DNA of 64,000 bases from Ophioderma brevispina. Lineage: Eukaryota; Echinodermata; Ophiuroidea; Amphilepidida; Ophiodermatidae. The stretch spans positions 1 through 64,000 of the forward strand of contig JAMKCH010044055.1 in NCBI GenBank assembly GCA_023653785.1, in the 5' to 3' direction. Of the stretch, positions 11,377 to 23,131 are shown piece by piece (position 1 is the first letter of the stretch; each line of letters begins with the position of its first letter). Below the pieces are notes generated by a model. That model was given only the letters and a program-made list of their open reading frames with translations, had not been told where the DNA came from and searched no databases. A program made the translations under genes and the position numbers.

Positions 11377-12470
11377 TCACGTGGTATGACCAATGACGTG
11401 ACCTTTAACCCCACTTTGCTCATGGCCGAACTTAGGATAAAATTGCCAATCTGTGTTGATCGAAAAATATGTCAAAAAACATTTTTCAGTGGTGTACAAG
11501 CTTGAAACTGCAACATATGGAAGACAAGGTATGTGAGATTCTTCGTATCGTGGACATTTTCAGGTAACTTGCTTTTATTGTTGTAAATCGAGGAGGAAAT
11601 ACTGGTTTTATTTTCCATTCATTATCCCGCAATAGCTCCGTTCTGAAACTAGAGGGCCGTTCAATGATAATGTACAGTGTTTAAGATAATGTCGACCCTC
11701 TGGTTTCAGTTACTGGAACTAGGGTAACATGCCGAAAATGCAATGAAATACTTACCCAAGGTACTGGCACACGCTGCAGTCTCACGTTGATCAATGTGGT
11801 TGCTACTGCTTTCGTTTACCATCCGGGAATGCGCTGTCAAAATTTGCATTTGAATGTTGAGCATATGCAAATCGTATTGTTGTTGCTGTGCAGAGTTAAA
11901 ATTAGCATCCAGGCACGTTGGCAGAGCGAAGTTGCGATGCAGGCGCCGCCATTGGAAATACAATTTTTTTTTTCAAAACAGAAATTTTAACAATTAGAGT
12001 ACACATCTTTCTAAATTCTTTTAAATCTTAACGTAACACTCAATTACTGAAAATCTTTTACTGATAAAATTCACTGCGTCTCGTGTACAGAATGAGTTAC
12101 ACTTCTGAGATAGACTGCTAAACCTGTGATGTCGTTGTCTTAGCACAGTGAGTTGCTTGGTGACCGTTTCATGCTGCTGTCCCTTCTTGTAGTCTGCAAT
12201 ATTCGCAATCACCTAAAGCTCCAAACAGAGCATGTTGAACGAACGTGAAAATTGCACAAGGGGATCGGCGGCTTGTCGCAGCCGATACGCCATATGACCT
12301 AACCTCTATACAGGTCAGTGGCCATAGAGCGTTTGTTTCCAGATTGTACCCTCGAGAGACAATGAGAGATGTAAACACATGGCCACTGCTGCGATAGAAT
12401 CCTGGATAGATGCCGACGAAAATTGCCGATTTTTCCCGTCAAACGTGAGTAATCGCATTGATAGTAAAGA
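11377..12470 (-). CDS. candidate 4-exon gene, unknown protein (partial)
   Basis: Four minus-strand segments fit together by splice signals and reading phase. Exon 1 ends at 12350 (CTCGAGG|GTACAA, phase 1; open up to ~12470, with an ATG reading MRLLTFDGKN). Exon 2 is 12193-12048 (acceptor GCGAATATTGCAG; donor TTTTCA|GTAATTG) and reads DYKKGQQHETVTKQLTVLRQ and on. Exon 3 is 11885-11756 (acceptor ATTTTAACTCTGCACAG; donor CCTTGG|GTAAGTATT) and reads QQQYDLHMLNIQMQILTAHS and on. Exon 4 is 11507-11377 (acceptor TTCCATATGTTGCAG; stop TGA at 11377-11379). All three junctions keep the frame, and residues are polar, helical and protein-like. I recognise no domain. The start is uncertain, no close poly(A) signal was seen, and the last exon may be replaced by the one near 9.9 kb. 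Chance assembly of splice sites remains possible. Confidence 0.35.
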
Positions 12471-12852
12471 CCTACTCCTGCTAGCACGACCCGAGATTCA
12501 TGTCTTCCAACAATATGTCATTCACTGATCAGTATCTCAGGTCCTGCAACGGAAGTATCAGTTTGACTTCAGATATAAGAGATGACATTTCAAGTACCTC
12601 TAATCAGGCCATTACTTAGTCTCTGGTCTCACTTTTGCTAAGAAGTATCTTTCAAACGTTTACATCACTGCTATAAATTTTTGAAGTCTTAGAAAAATCT
12701 GTCAAAGGTGATATTTTTCCATCAATTTCGGGTACTCCAAATTCTATTCGGAGCCCAAGTCCAAAGTATCAACTCTACGGTGGTTTTTTGAAACCACTGT
12801 AAAGTTCATGCTGTTTTGGGTCAAACAGGGGTTAACCGGGGTCAAGGTATAA

Positions 12853-12967
12853 GGTATATACTTCCAGTCGTAGGGAGCGATTTCAGCATGTGAGTATGCG
12901 TAACACTTGATCTTGGGTCCATATCCGGTTTTGCGCAAGACAATCGCTCACTGCGACTGGAAGTATA
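12853..12967. mobile_element. short TIR element or hairpin, ~115 bp
   Basis: Arms of about 28 bp face each other. The left arm is TATATACTTCCAGTCGTAGG plus GAGCGATT; the complement of the right arm is ATATACTTCCAGTCGCAGTG plus AGCGATTG. Mismatches are few, and the internal spacer is about 60 bp. TATA at both outer edges may be a TA-type target site. There is no coding potential. Confidence 0.55.
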
Positions 12968-14337
12968 TCATGGGCTTGCTTTTTGTTCGCACACCTTGGT
13001 GGACACTTGAACTTTGCTCTCGTATAGCTAAGTGCTAATTTTCAACAACAAATCTGGCATTAGTTGAGGACCTTGACGATTCAAAGTACAATGTGAATGG
13101 CTAGTTTGATTATGTTGCCTGATGTAGGAGACATCCTGTTGTTTGAAATTACTATACTCAACCACAATGCTTGATTTAGCGTCGAGAGTGTTTTCAGAAA
13201 GTTTTCAGCAGATCTTGTGTAATTTGACCTTCACATGATTGCACCATTGAGCCTTATGTAATGAACTCAAACTCATAGCCTATGATTGTAACTTGACGCC
13301 AAGATACATCAAATTAAAGGTGAGAGGTGAGTACGGAAATAAATTTAGTATCTGCCACAAGTACGAATCGGCAACGTAACGGAAAAACCGCATGTTAAAG
13401 GTGCCGATTTTTTATTGGTTGCGAAAATACTAAATTCATCACCAAGTTACAATTATTGGAACATAATAAAGACCCCAAAGTGCCGGAGTTAAAATAATCC
13501 CTATGATATAGCTCAATTGGGCATATGTGTGACCAAAAGTCTGCATGCATTTATGGCTTCGGGAAATTACATAAGATTTGGTCGCTGACCTGCCATATTG
13601 CCCGCAACCTAGTACAGGGAACCCTTTACGTCGTTTTGTGACATTGGTCGTCGGCACAGTAAATGCCAAATGCCATTGAAAAGCCGTAGCAATCAAGCAC
13701 TTTTAAGTATGGACTGTCGACGCAGTGCGCGTCGGAAGTCAATTTACACTAAGAAATATAACCCTAATGGCCGCAGGATTTATATTGCACCGTTGTACTT
13801 GGTAGTTCGTTTCTTCGGATGAAATAAATATTAAGTCTGTATTTGGAGATATTCTTGTCGGGATTCGGGCTACAAGATTTTGACTTATGGCGTCATACTA
13901 GAAATGAGGGCGAGTCGTAAATGTGAAATGCAAAGATTGATAATGACTCGTATCTGACATGCCCGAATTTCAGTAGGACTCTGTGTACTACCGCCAACCC
14001 AAGTTGTATACTATGGGGATACAACCCGGTTGCGGTACCGAAATAATTTTCGTGGTACATTTAGACTATTCTCTCTAAGGACGAAGTCTAAAACTCTAAC
14101 CGTAAATAAAATGAGTGCCTGTGGCAGGGGCATTTGCCGTTGTTTTACGGTAGGGGGCCAAATTACAAATGTTTGAAAACAAGCTGGCATGGCCTGGGTT
14201 TGTTACAGACACTGCCAAATTCAAGCAACAAGACAATGACAAAAAATCGAGAACTGTCGATATTTTTATTTAGCAAATCACTAAATCAAGTCCTTTCAAG
14301 TAGTGTGCGACCAATGCCGAACATGAATGATTGAACA
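12968..14337. other. intergenic with weak inverted repeat, no gene recognised
   Basis: A degenerate inverted pair at about 13338-13440 (TTTAGTAT...AATCGGCA against TGCCGATT...ATACTAAA) may be an old MITE. Open frames are 85 codons or shorter without family signals. An AATAAA on the minus strand near 14268-14274 lies just downstream of the candidate exon at 14338-14539. Confidence 0.35.
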
Positions 14338-14539
14338 TCAAATTGACAAACATGTCGAATTGCGAAGAAATGCGGAGTCATTGTGCAGTGACGGTGTGAA
14401 TTTTGATACTTCACGATTTGTTTTGATTCCTTCAATAAGTTCATCTTTGGTTTTCTTGTCATTTCTATGACTGTCTAGGGTCAATAGGAACTTGAGCTGG
14501 GCCAGAGTAAGGTATGGGTTTCGACAAAACCCTGTTCCT
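14338..14539 (-). CDS. candidate 3'-terminal exon, unknown protein
   Basis: Minus-strand translation reads GTGFCRNPYLTLAQLKFLLT, then LDSHRNDKKTKDELIEGIKT and on to a TGA at 14338. The LTLAQLKFLLTL and KDELIEGIK stretches look like real amphipathic helices. A good acceptor (branch-like CTATTGAT then ATATTTAG) lies above 14539, and a canonical AATAAA follows the stop by about 65 nt. This would be a last exon entered in phase 2. I do not recognise the family, and no upstream exon was found in the 15-18 kb interval. The exon may equally be a processed or decayed copy. Confidence 0.35.
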
Positions 14540-14754
14540 CTAAATATCAATAGGCATTTGAGATTCGTTCCGTTGTTTCCGTGTTCACTCACAAGTCTAC
14601 TCAGCCGGACAGAAATGTTTATTTATAACTAAGCATTATCAATAATCAGGAAATATGGGGCGTATTTTTAGGTGTTGATCAGCGAACCAAGAGAACCAAG
14701 CATGTGTGGAAGTGGTAATACAGGAAAGCTTGGGGCGCCTATAAGACCCGTTAA

Positions 14755-15003
14755 GCTTCTTTTTCCGTTCCAGGGGACCCCATTTTAGGACTATTTCAGT
14801 TCCAGAGACCCTACGTCTTTATGTCCAAAGCCATATTATACCAACTTTTCTTCAAAAAACCTCAAAAAACTCGCTGGAATTGAGGGGAAATCGCAAGCTG
14901 ATTTTCTTGAAAAATTTGAAACCTATAGCTCTGGAGACGTCGAGACCCCGTTTTTTGGCCTCCAAATAAGCACTCCGAGCTTCAATTTTACCTATCAAAA
15001 ATA
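14755..15003 (+). repeat. dispersed repeat family B, copy 2
   Basis: Same orientation and order of blocks as copy 1 at 10660-10925 (CCATTTTAGGACTATTTCAG, GAGACCCTACG, TTTATGTCCAAA, CTGGAATTGAG, TTTACCTATCAAAAATAAA). Divergence between the copies is substantial, with many substitutions and indels, so the copies are old. It runs directly into a GT-rich simple repeat. Confidence 0.6.
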
Positions 15004-15004
15004 A

Positions 15005-15079
15005 AGTGAGTGGTGTGTGTTATGTGTGTGGGTGGTGGGTGTGTTTGGTGTGGTCAGTGCGTGTGTGCGTGTGTACAGG
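15005..15079. repeat. GT-rich simple repeat
   Basis: An imperfect GTGTGT/GGTGTG microsatellite with interruptions lies at the 3' edge of repeat B copy 2. Confidence 0.75.
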
Positions 15080-15774
15080 CCAACACACAAATTTGTTTAC
15101 AGGCCGAGCGAATTTGATTTGGCGCCATTTTTGTCGCATTCGTTTTTTTATTGATTACTGAGTGAATTTGCATTTTTTATACAAAAAAGCCTTCGCTAAG
15201 ATAGAAAACTTCATAAAAAATATGGAAGTAATCCAAAAAGTCGATATTGGGTTTTACAAGCTAATAATTTGACAGTCAAATGCATATTTGCAACCCGGAT
15301 TTGCAACTTGTTTGACTTGCCGATTGAGCAAGTCTGGGGACATTTAACTACTGGAAACATGATTTCTTTTATGACCCCTGATATCTCAGGTTGACAAGGT
15401 CATAAGAACCCCCAAAACATTTTAATGTAGGTGATTAAAGAAAGTAAAGGCTTTTTTCTGTTTTTTTATCAGTATTTAAAAAAATATGAGTTGGAGTTTG
15501 GTGGTGGCATTGAAACTTAACAAAAAGGTCCCTTACACGTAGTGTTGTGTAATACAATTTTATTGACATGACTATTTTGGATATAATTTTATTATATATA
15601 GGTCTATGTAAAAAATCATACCAGGCCCTATAAATTTGAGAAATTCCCTGAAAAAAAGTTCCCTAAATAGACTACGTCTGAAATATTTTCTTTTTGTTTA
15701 TTCTGGTCTGAATGGCAAAAAAAAGAGACCGGGGACAGTAATTGACACGGGATGGAAAGATATGGAAGTATATT

Positions 15775-16320
15775 TTTCGAAATGATGGGAGTAAAAATGC
15801 TCTTTTAGGTTTAGTGTTCCTCGACAGGGCTCCTGCTTAAATTTGTCCACCATTGAAAACAAAATAATAAGGTGCGACGAAAGATTTATTCATATCAGTT
15901 GTCCCTAAAAAATCGAAAGTACTGATTTTTGCCCGATGTAAAGCTTTTTTTCAAAATATCCCCATATGAAAGAATTAAGCTGAGGAAAGGTTCTTGGTAT
16001 ATAGAAAAATTGTGAAATTGTAATTTGGTATAGACCCGAATACCCACAGTGGGCACATAAGGCCTCCACGCTTTTTTTTTTTAATGTTTTCATTTTGTCT
16101 TCTCTGCAGATCCCCTGGCCTCATTAAAACTCTTCCATCCATTGGTGTTTCTTCCTTCTCTTACAGTTATCGCCATGTTTTCGGTCTACCCACTTTTGGA
16201 TAGGAAGCAAATAAAAATTCAGCCATGTTTATAAACATAAGCAAATAAAAATCACCTTTTCTCTCGTTAAATTTCTGTAGCCAAATACCAAGGATAGAAG
16301 GAATCTATTGATTGGCTAAT
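15775..16320 (-). repeat. dispersed repeat family A, copy 2 (longer copy)
   Basis: Its reverse complement matches the block at 3480-3775 through the same series of landmarks (GGCTACAGAAATTTAACGAG, AAAGGTGATTTTTA, TTTCACAATTTTTC, AGCTTAATTCTTTCA, GGGGATATTTTG, AAAGCTTTACATCG, CAAAAATCAG, TTTTTAGGGACAACTG). It contains about 200 bp absent from copy 1, with a poly(T) of ten near 16072. It has no coding capacity of its own. Confidence 0.55.
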
Positions 16321-18916
16321 CCATATGAAATTACTCATGGACACCATATTTGGGTGCGACAAAATCTCCGTTGCACAATCACACAATTTGAATAATCCAC
16401 AATGCATAGCAAAGTGCTATACTGTACTGTTACACACACCTCAATACTTAGGGATAAAAAGTTTAGATACCACAAGACATTTCAATCATGCAAAACAAAA
16501 TTTCCTAAGTAGCGTTAAGACTAGCCACTTGTAGGTAAAAAGGAGTGTGAAAGTCAGGGTTTTCGTGGGATCACATGACCCTATTGAGGTTGAATTTCCC
16601 AAAATGGTTGCATTGTAGGCTTTACTCAGACACCCTTCGTGATTCAAAACTGAGACTTGTGTCGGCCAAACACAGCCTACAGTTAAAGTAAATAAGGCGA
16701 TGTATGCAGGAAAGAGGGGTTTTTTATTTGGACACGTGCCACGACCTTTGATGATCATCCTGACAGTGAATGGTTCTTTAATTTCTTGAAAGACCTATCC
16801 ATTGGTGGGGTTTCATGATTCCAGAGTCCCCCTGTGTGTGTGGGGTAATGTGGTTCAGCCATACAGTTTCTCATTATATTCGCTCAACCCAATAATACAC
16901 CCGATTAACCGTCGATATCAGAATCGATAAATTAAACCTTCAATTGGATATTGTTGGGTAGCTTCAGTTGTCCAGTGTTGCCACTGGGGGACACGTCTGC
17001 TCGATTTGGGCAATGGAGATTTCAAACGCAGTGCCCGGGTATTTGTAGACATAGTACGTGACTTATTATTGGTAGTCTCTGTCTCCGTGACATTACAAAA
17101 ATCACCTCTTAAACCTCGTCCGAAAGATATTAGTAATATATGATAATTTAGACAAAAAATAGTGACGCCAAATCCGTCGAGGTAGTGGATTAACCTCGTT
17201 GAATAAAACAGTGTAGTTCCAAGAACGGTCATTTAAATTTTAAATATTCGTGACGAGCTTTAGCCTTTTTAAATTTTGGAACTAAGGATTATGTTGGCGA
17301 ATGCCTATCCTATATGAAACCAAGAAAATTATATTATTTGTACTTCGGATGCAGTATTATGTGCAATGGAAACTATTATGTAAAATTACTATATATTATG
17401 AAACCTCCACGACACTACGGTGAGTAGCGGTATCTCTCTTTTCTTATCAAAACTAATATAATTTGATTGCTTTCAGGGACAAATCTAAAGTTTAGCTTAA
17501 AATTTAAATGCAAAATACATTGAAATATACATCTAATAGATAACAATTGTTAAATCAAAATTTCATTGTCCTCCGTTTTATCTAGAAATTAGACAGTACT
17601 GCGGGGGGGGGGGGGGTGGCACCACTCAAAATACTTTGTTGTCTACCCAAGGAAAAAAACAAAAACAAGGCCCAATTAGCATAATCCGACTTAGCCTCAT
17701 TACTTTAGCATGATGATCAGATTCAATTAGCCTCATATACGTAACAAATTCCTTTTTTTTATTTGCCCATAAAATAATAATAAAACAGTTTTCAAATAAG
17801 TCACCATTGATGAGGTTTTTTTGTTACAGGGTGCCCTCTGCGTCCCCAACTAGACTGTACCCGTCTCGGCTCTGTTTCGGGTTTAGAGCGCACTTCGTTA
17901 AAAATATGTAAACTAAAAACTAAGGACTTTTCAGCTTACCACCCCGGACAGCCCTGCCAACAACTTGTCCCCAGAACGTGAATTGCATAAAAAAAAAAGA
18001 AAAAAGGGGGGGTGGGGGGGCTCCTGGAATTAACACTAGTAGGAGTAGCCCGCCGATACTGTACGAATCTGAGGGAAACTGTCCTCCAGCATATCGATTC
18101 ACAGTACGTGCCGCATTTAACATGCGCACATCTTCGGTTAATTTTGAATGCTAATCCGGGGACCAAAGATAACCCCTCACAGGTGGTGTCGTGGCACGCG
18201 ACTCACAGCTCTCATTTATCGATTTATACGCGACCGCAGCTATAATGGAATACTCAGTAGTATCCTTAGGTTTGGGAGCATGGAATTAACGCACTATTTT
18301 TACTTTCGTGCTATGTGATATCAGAATTTGTGTACATACATTGTTCTATGAGCTTATGAGAGGCGGTCCCAAGTACCGAAGCAACTATAACAAAACAATA
18401 AAATAAAAGCAGACGGGGAATGAAGAAGCTGAGAAAGAATCAGAAATTGGTCCTTTGTGATTTTTTCCTGTTTTTTGTTGGGTGTTTGAAATTTTCCTTA
18501 TTGAGGGATGGCTGAAAAAAAATAGGCCTACTCAAAAAACTGCAGGGCCAGAACACAAAGCACAGGCTCTCAAGTTAAAAGCAGTGGTGTATATTCTTCC
18601 AGAAAACCCAGAGCCAGGGAAACCCGACCGATTATTTCTCAGCGCTTTAGAGGTGTTGTCTGGACGAAATATTTCCCCCACATTTCTACTATAGTAAATT
18701 TCAATGTTTCAGCTAGCGCGTCCACCCAACTGACCCCTACGTCATCCATGTGAACAGGTAATTAAAAATTGTCTGCCTCACGTATCATACTTGCAATTTT
18801 CCTCACAAAGGTCAATCCACATACACTCGAATTTCAGGATTTAAAAATACATCCTTGTAGGATTGTAGTTAGTGACAATCAAAAGTAAAATTTCTATCAA
18901 ATCTCTTTGCCTTATA
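16321..18916. other. intergenic, no gene recognised
   Basis: There is a G-run at 17602-17616. Minus-strand frames at 16918-17232 (104 codons) and 17936-18166, and a plus frame at 18482-18694 reading LKKNRPTQKTAGPEHKAQAL, look mildly protein-like. They lack a family motif and convincing splice or start support. The last is the best of the three but still not callable. Confidence 0.35.
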
Positions 18917-18956
18917 TCAATCAAATTAGATTTGAATTCAAATCTATGTTTGATTG
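18917..18956. repeat. ~40 bp AT-rich palindrome
   Basis: CAATCAAA and TTTGATTG flank a perfect 20-bp palindrome, TAGATTTGAATTCAAATCTA (18927-18946). The outer arms are slightly offset. It has cruciform potential or may be a remnant of a foldback element. Confidence 0.6.
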
Positions 18957-19399
18957 TTAATTCAATAGAGATAATTTTAAATTCTTTTAAAGGATTACCT
19001 TTTCAAATCCCTGAAATTTAGAGTGGATTTTTTTTTTTTTTATTCCATGTCATTTCAGTCCCTATCGCTTTTGTGAACATGATGGCTCTATATAGTTTTG
19101 GTTGATTTTGTGATTTCTTTTTCATTTACTATGTTTTAAAGAACAAATTTTGGAACTCTTCCCAAAAGAACGAAAGCATTCCCTAGCATTTGCTGCTTGT
19201 TTAAAAACGAATAATTACCTCACCTGTTTGTACGATTAACGATTTGGTCAGCTCGCTGCGCCCGGTAAAAGCCGTCGCGTCAGGGGGAAATTCTCCCACT
19301 CCCCTTCCCCTCCCTTGTGTTAGGCCATTGCTGAGCTGAAACCCATAACCCATTTCTAAGATGATTTTGCCGAAAATAGGTACCAACTAGTGCTTCTCC

Positions 19400-19640
19400 C
19401 CCATGTGTGACCTTCGACCTATGTGTGTGACCTTTGACCACAGATTTGTTCTGTGCCCATGTCAGTAGTTCTGCGCAAATTGACCTCTAGATGACCTGCG
19501 ACCTTTTGGGTCACTCTGAAACCCTGATAACAAATGTTAGACTGTCCTCTCTAACCTCCATGCCAAATATCAGCCCCACCCCCTCCCCGGGGGCACTTTC
19601 ATCTTGGAAGCGACGCGTATGTAAGGCTGTTAATAACCCT
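19400..19640. repeat. GTGACCTTTGACC-type repeat
   Basis: The motif TGTGACCTTCGACC / TGTGACCTTTGACC / GATGACCTGCGACC recurs over about 100 bp, followed by AAACCCTGATAACAAATGTTAGAC and a C-rich block. The same GACCTTTGACC theme is seen at about 57.8-58.06 kb. No coding potential. Confidence 0.45.
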
Positions 19641-19659
19641 TTTCAGCATCGTTTTCACC

Positions 19660-19990
19660 TACACCCAAACACCCCATTTTTTTTTAATTTCACACAAAGA
19701 CCCCATATTTTGTGAAAATCTTACCACTATCACCCAATCGTACCTATTTTGGGGAAATTTTGTTAAAATTTTCACCCAAACACCTCTATTTGTTAGAAAA
19801 TTTGGCAAATATGTCACCCAAAGACCCCATTTTTTGGAAATTTTTTCAAATTTGTCACTCGGAAAACCCCTATTTTGGGGTAATTTGGCTGCCTCTCACC
19901 CAAAGACACCAATTTTTTCAGTCCTCTTTCACTGAATGCCCCTGGGTTTGGAAGCGTGAACCTTACACCCAAATCCATTTCATATGTGAG
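19660..19990. repeat. degenerate ~40-45 bp tandem repeat
   Basis: Units of the type CACCCAAAGACCCCATTTTT followed by TGGAAATTTT recur about six or seven times with much divergence. The 135-codon plus-strand and 99-codon minus-strand frames (19712-20119; 19814-20113) are by-products of this array and are not genes. Confidence 0.6.
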
Positions 19991-20812
19991 TGCCAACCCA
20001 CCCCCCCCCTCCCCCGGTATCAGCCAATATGTGAAAGGCATAACAAAATAGCCGGACAGACACATCTGTTTGTAAGTAGTTATAGGATATATCAGGATTT
20101 TCGATACGCCCAATGGTAAAGTGAGGCGCGAGTTATTGCAAATGCGAATAAACTATAGAATGGGAAGATCTGATTCAATAGTGGACCAAATATCAAAAAG
20201 TAAAATTTTTTTTAATATTACGTTTTTTTTAATAAATAAATGTAGGCCCTACACGACAATGGTTTCCGGATATTTTGATTGATCATAATAATACATAAAA
20301 CACTAATCTAATACTATTATATTTTAAGAGAGTTTGCATAAACATCATAAAGTCAAAGGTTAAGAAAACATTAACCCGGAACTCGGGATTTTTGAGTAGC
20401 CCTGGATCAAGGCTTGTTGCTTAGACCCGACCAAAAACTGTTATTTTTTCACACTGCGTACTGCAGAATTAACATTCTCAATATTTGAATATGGTTTTCA
20501 GGTATGAAATCAGTGCTTTTAGTATTTTAGGGCTACCCTGTCTAGAGAAAGATTATATAAAAAAAAAATGGTACCCAATGCCTGGTAGTCTGTTGTCCAC
20601 AATGGCTGGATCCAGGTTCCATAGTCTAGTAAAACCACAAATACCCTGTTGTGGGTCTCAGCTGCAGTATTGTGTACTCAGAGCGAAGGCCTTGATCAAA
20701 TAATTGCTTTGTGGTTTTAATCTTCCTGTACAAAACTCTTCTAATTTTGTTTGCAAATGCAGAAAATGTCTGACAGACTGTACACGCGATCCGCATGAGC
20801 TGAACTTATTGA

Positions 20813-21240
20813 CACTGGTAGTGGAAGCATTGGAAATACATGTAGGTAAGGTAAACGGGAGACCTCCACCTTAGGTGTATAATAGCTAGAGTGAATCGGT
20901 GTTATTTTATTAGGTTAGGGAGGAGGATATGCTCCTTTATATGTATCACATTCTATGGACGTGTGAACAATGAATGGAGTGGTTTAGGTTAGTTAGAGCC
21001 GCCTTGAACACCTTGAGCGGAACTTAGTGAAACTGCTAGGGAAGCATGGAACCTACATGTAGCGTCAGGTAAAATGGAGACCTACATTTAGGTTGTGTAA
21101 TAGCCTTAGTAGTGCCTCGTTGTCTTTTTTTAGTTTTAGGCGAGGAGGATATGCTCCTGTATATAGTATCACATTATATCAGGCGTGTGAACCAAGAATG
21201 GAGTTGGTTGAGAGCGCCCCTGAACAGGCTCGTTACACCT
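20813..21240 (+). repeat. two-copy ~217 bp tandem duplication
   Basis: GAAGCATTGGAAATACATGT at 20824 and GAAGCATGGAACCTACATGT at 21041 start two diverged copies that both continue through GGAGACCTACA, GTAATAGC, GAGGAGGATATGCTCCT and CGTGTGAAC-AGAATGGAGT. Divergence is mostly substitutions and small indels. It abuts the large duplication that starts near 21232. Confidence 0.6.
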
Positions 21241-22897
21241 AGTTGCATTATTTTCATTAATTCACACCACACTCCGTTCATGGTTGGTATAACTGGCATA
21301 GTATTTATTTATGTTTTTCAGTGTTGTAAAAACGTGAAGGATAGCGTTGACCATCCAGGAAGCACGCCACTACGTCAGTCTGGCACCAGTCAATGAATGA
21401 CGTCATTAATATGCTATAAATTAGAACACAGCTTGCAGCTAAAAGCGGGGAGCTGGAAATCCCTCTTTCATATGTTGTTGCTGATTTTTTTGTGCTGATT
21501 TTCATAAAGGAAAGGAGAAAAAAGGAACGGAAGGAAAACGGGAAAGTTATAAACGAAAAAATCAAAATAGTAATCAAACCAATTTTCAGGTGCACAATTG
21601 ATCATACACTACAAAACTATAAATTTCCGGTTGGTGTCCTCGTTTTTTCAGCTGTGTTTATCATTGAGCAAAAATCGAGTGTTTTCCCCCTTGTTTGATA
21701 CAGATATAAGAAGTCCATGAAGTCAGTTAATGGACAATATTTTGTGGTGAGGGGTGACTCTAAATAAACTCTTGAATACTTAGCCAATAAGTTAAAAAAT
21801 CCTTAAACATGGGCAGCGCCTGCGCTTAAAAGAAACGGACAAGAAACAAACTGAAAAAAAAAATATAACATACCATCCATCTCCTGCAGTATTTGCATGC
21901 AATGCACTACTTGAATGTGAAGAAAGAAGCTTGAATGTCTCTTGAGTATTTGGTTGGTTGGTATATTTTATTGTCCATCGCGCCTGTAAGGGCTGAATTA
22001 AAATAACGTTACAATAGATAAAAATATTAATAAAGGATACACATCAAATACATTTATACATTAAACTTAGAACAACACTATATTGCAACTCCATGTAACT
22101 ACCACAATTTTCTCTCTCTCGATCTCTCAGCAACATCTGCAGGTCTATGCAGCATCTGCAAGTATCATACGCATCTGCGTGTCACATGCAGTATCTGCAT
22201 GTCTGTGCAGCATCTGCATGTCTCTCCTGCGGTATCTGCATGTTTTGCATAGTATCTACATCCCTTCCTGATGTATCTGCATGTCTCCTGCAGCATCTGC
22301 ATGTCTCCTGCAGCATCTGCATGTCTCCTGCAGCATCTGCATGTCTCCTGCAGCATTTGCAAATCTCTTGCAGCACTTCCAATTTCCTTGCAGCATCTGC
22401 ATGTCTCCCTGCAGTATCTGCATGTTCATTGTAGTATAGGATTGTATCCCGCAGGATATGCATGTTTTCTGCAGTATATGCTATAAGTCTACTGCAGTAT
22501 CTGCAACTCTTCTGCACTGTCTACATATTCTCATGCACCATGTATTCCTGCAGCATCGTTTGAATCATCTGATTACTCCTAATGTATCTGCGTGTCTTCC
22601 GCAAATACCTGCAAGACTCCTACAGAAGCTGCATGTCTCTCAGCATTTGAAAACTTTTGCCAGCACCTCCAATTTGTCCTTGCAGCATCGATATAAAAAT
22701 GAATCTATATAACGTCGCGCGAAATTTCCCTTGCAATAACAACACTCAATAATGATTGTATCAATTGTAAGATATTTCTTCTCTCATAATAAAACGTTTA
22801 TGAATGGGATTTAATGGATATCCACTCTGGGGATTTAATTTTATAACTATATAGATCAGGAGTTCCCCTTTCCCCGTGGTTCATATGGAATGGCAAA
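21232..22897 (+). repeat. large direct duplication, copy 1 (~1.65 kb)
   Basis: The block from GTTACACCTAGTTGCATTAT to ATATGGAATGGCAAAC recurs in the same order at 24263-25911. Shared segments include CACGCCACTACGTCAGTCTG, TGACGTCATTAATATGCTAT, CTATAAATTTCCGGTTGGTG, GGGCAGCGC, and the whole 20-bp minisatellite. Differences are strikingly rich in single-base insertions and deletions. There are no genes inside; open frames come from the minisatellite. Confidence 0.85.
22128..22710. repeat. 20-bp minisatellite inside duplication copy 1
   Basis: The unit ATGTCTCCTGCAGCATCTGC is perfect four times around 22281-22360 and degenerates outward over about 28 units. Because 20 is not a multiple of 3, each strand and frame cycles through a 60-bp (20-residue) pattern. 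This yields open frames on both strands (Cys/His/Leu-rich on plus, QETCRCCRRHADAA-type on minus) that are not genes. Confidence 0.85.
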
Positions 22898-23092
22898 CTC
22901 ATGATGGCGGCGGTTATACCCGCTCCGAAGGACATAAATCAAGAAGAAAAACACTCCTGCACATCTTTTTCGATATAAGAAGAACCATGACGAAAACTAT
23001 TGATAACATTTTTCCGCAATTTTCTCTCGTACTTCTGGATAATTGCATACCACTCAACACTTGTTAACGCTGGGAAGGAAGCTGATCTAAGC

Positions 23093-23096
<4 letters not shown>

Positions 23097-23129
<33 letters not shown>
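23097..23129. repeat. (GA)n microsatellite
   Basis: This is an uninterrupted run of about 16 GA units. Flanking open frames reading RERERE or SLSLSL are its translation. Confidence 0.95.

Positions 23130-23131
<2 letters not shown>

Noticed and set aside
16918..17232. 104-codon minus-strand frame with SPLPKSSRRVPQWQHW
   Set aside because: Protein-like in part but no acceptor, start context or family; not enough to call.
19712..20119. 135-codon frame with overlapping antisense frame
   Set aside because: Derived from the degenerate CACCCAAAGACCCC tandem repeat.
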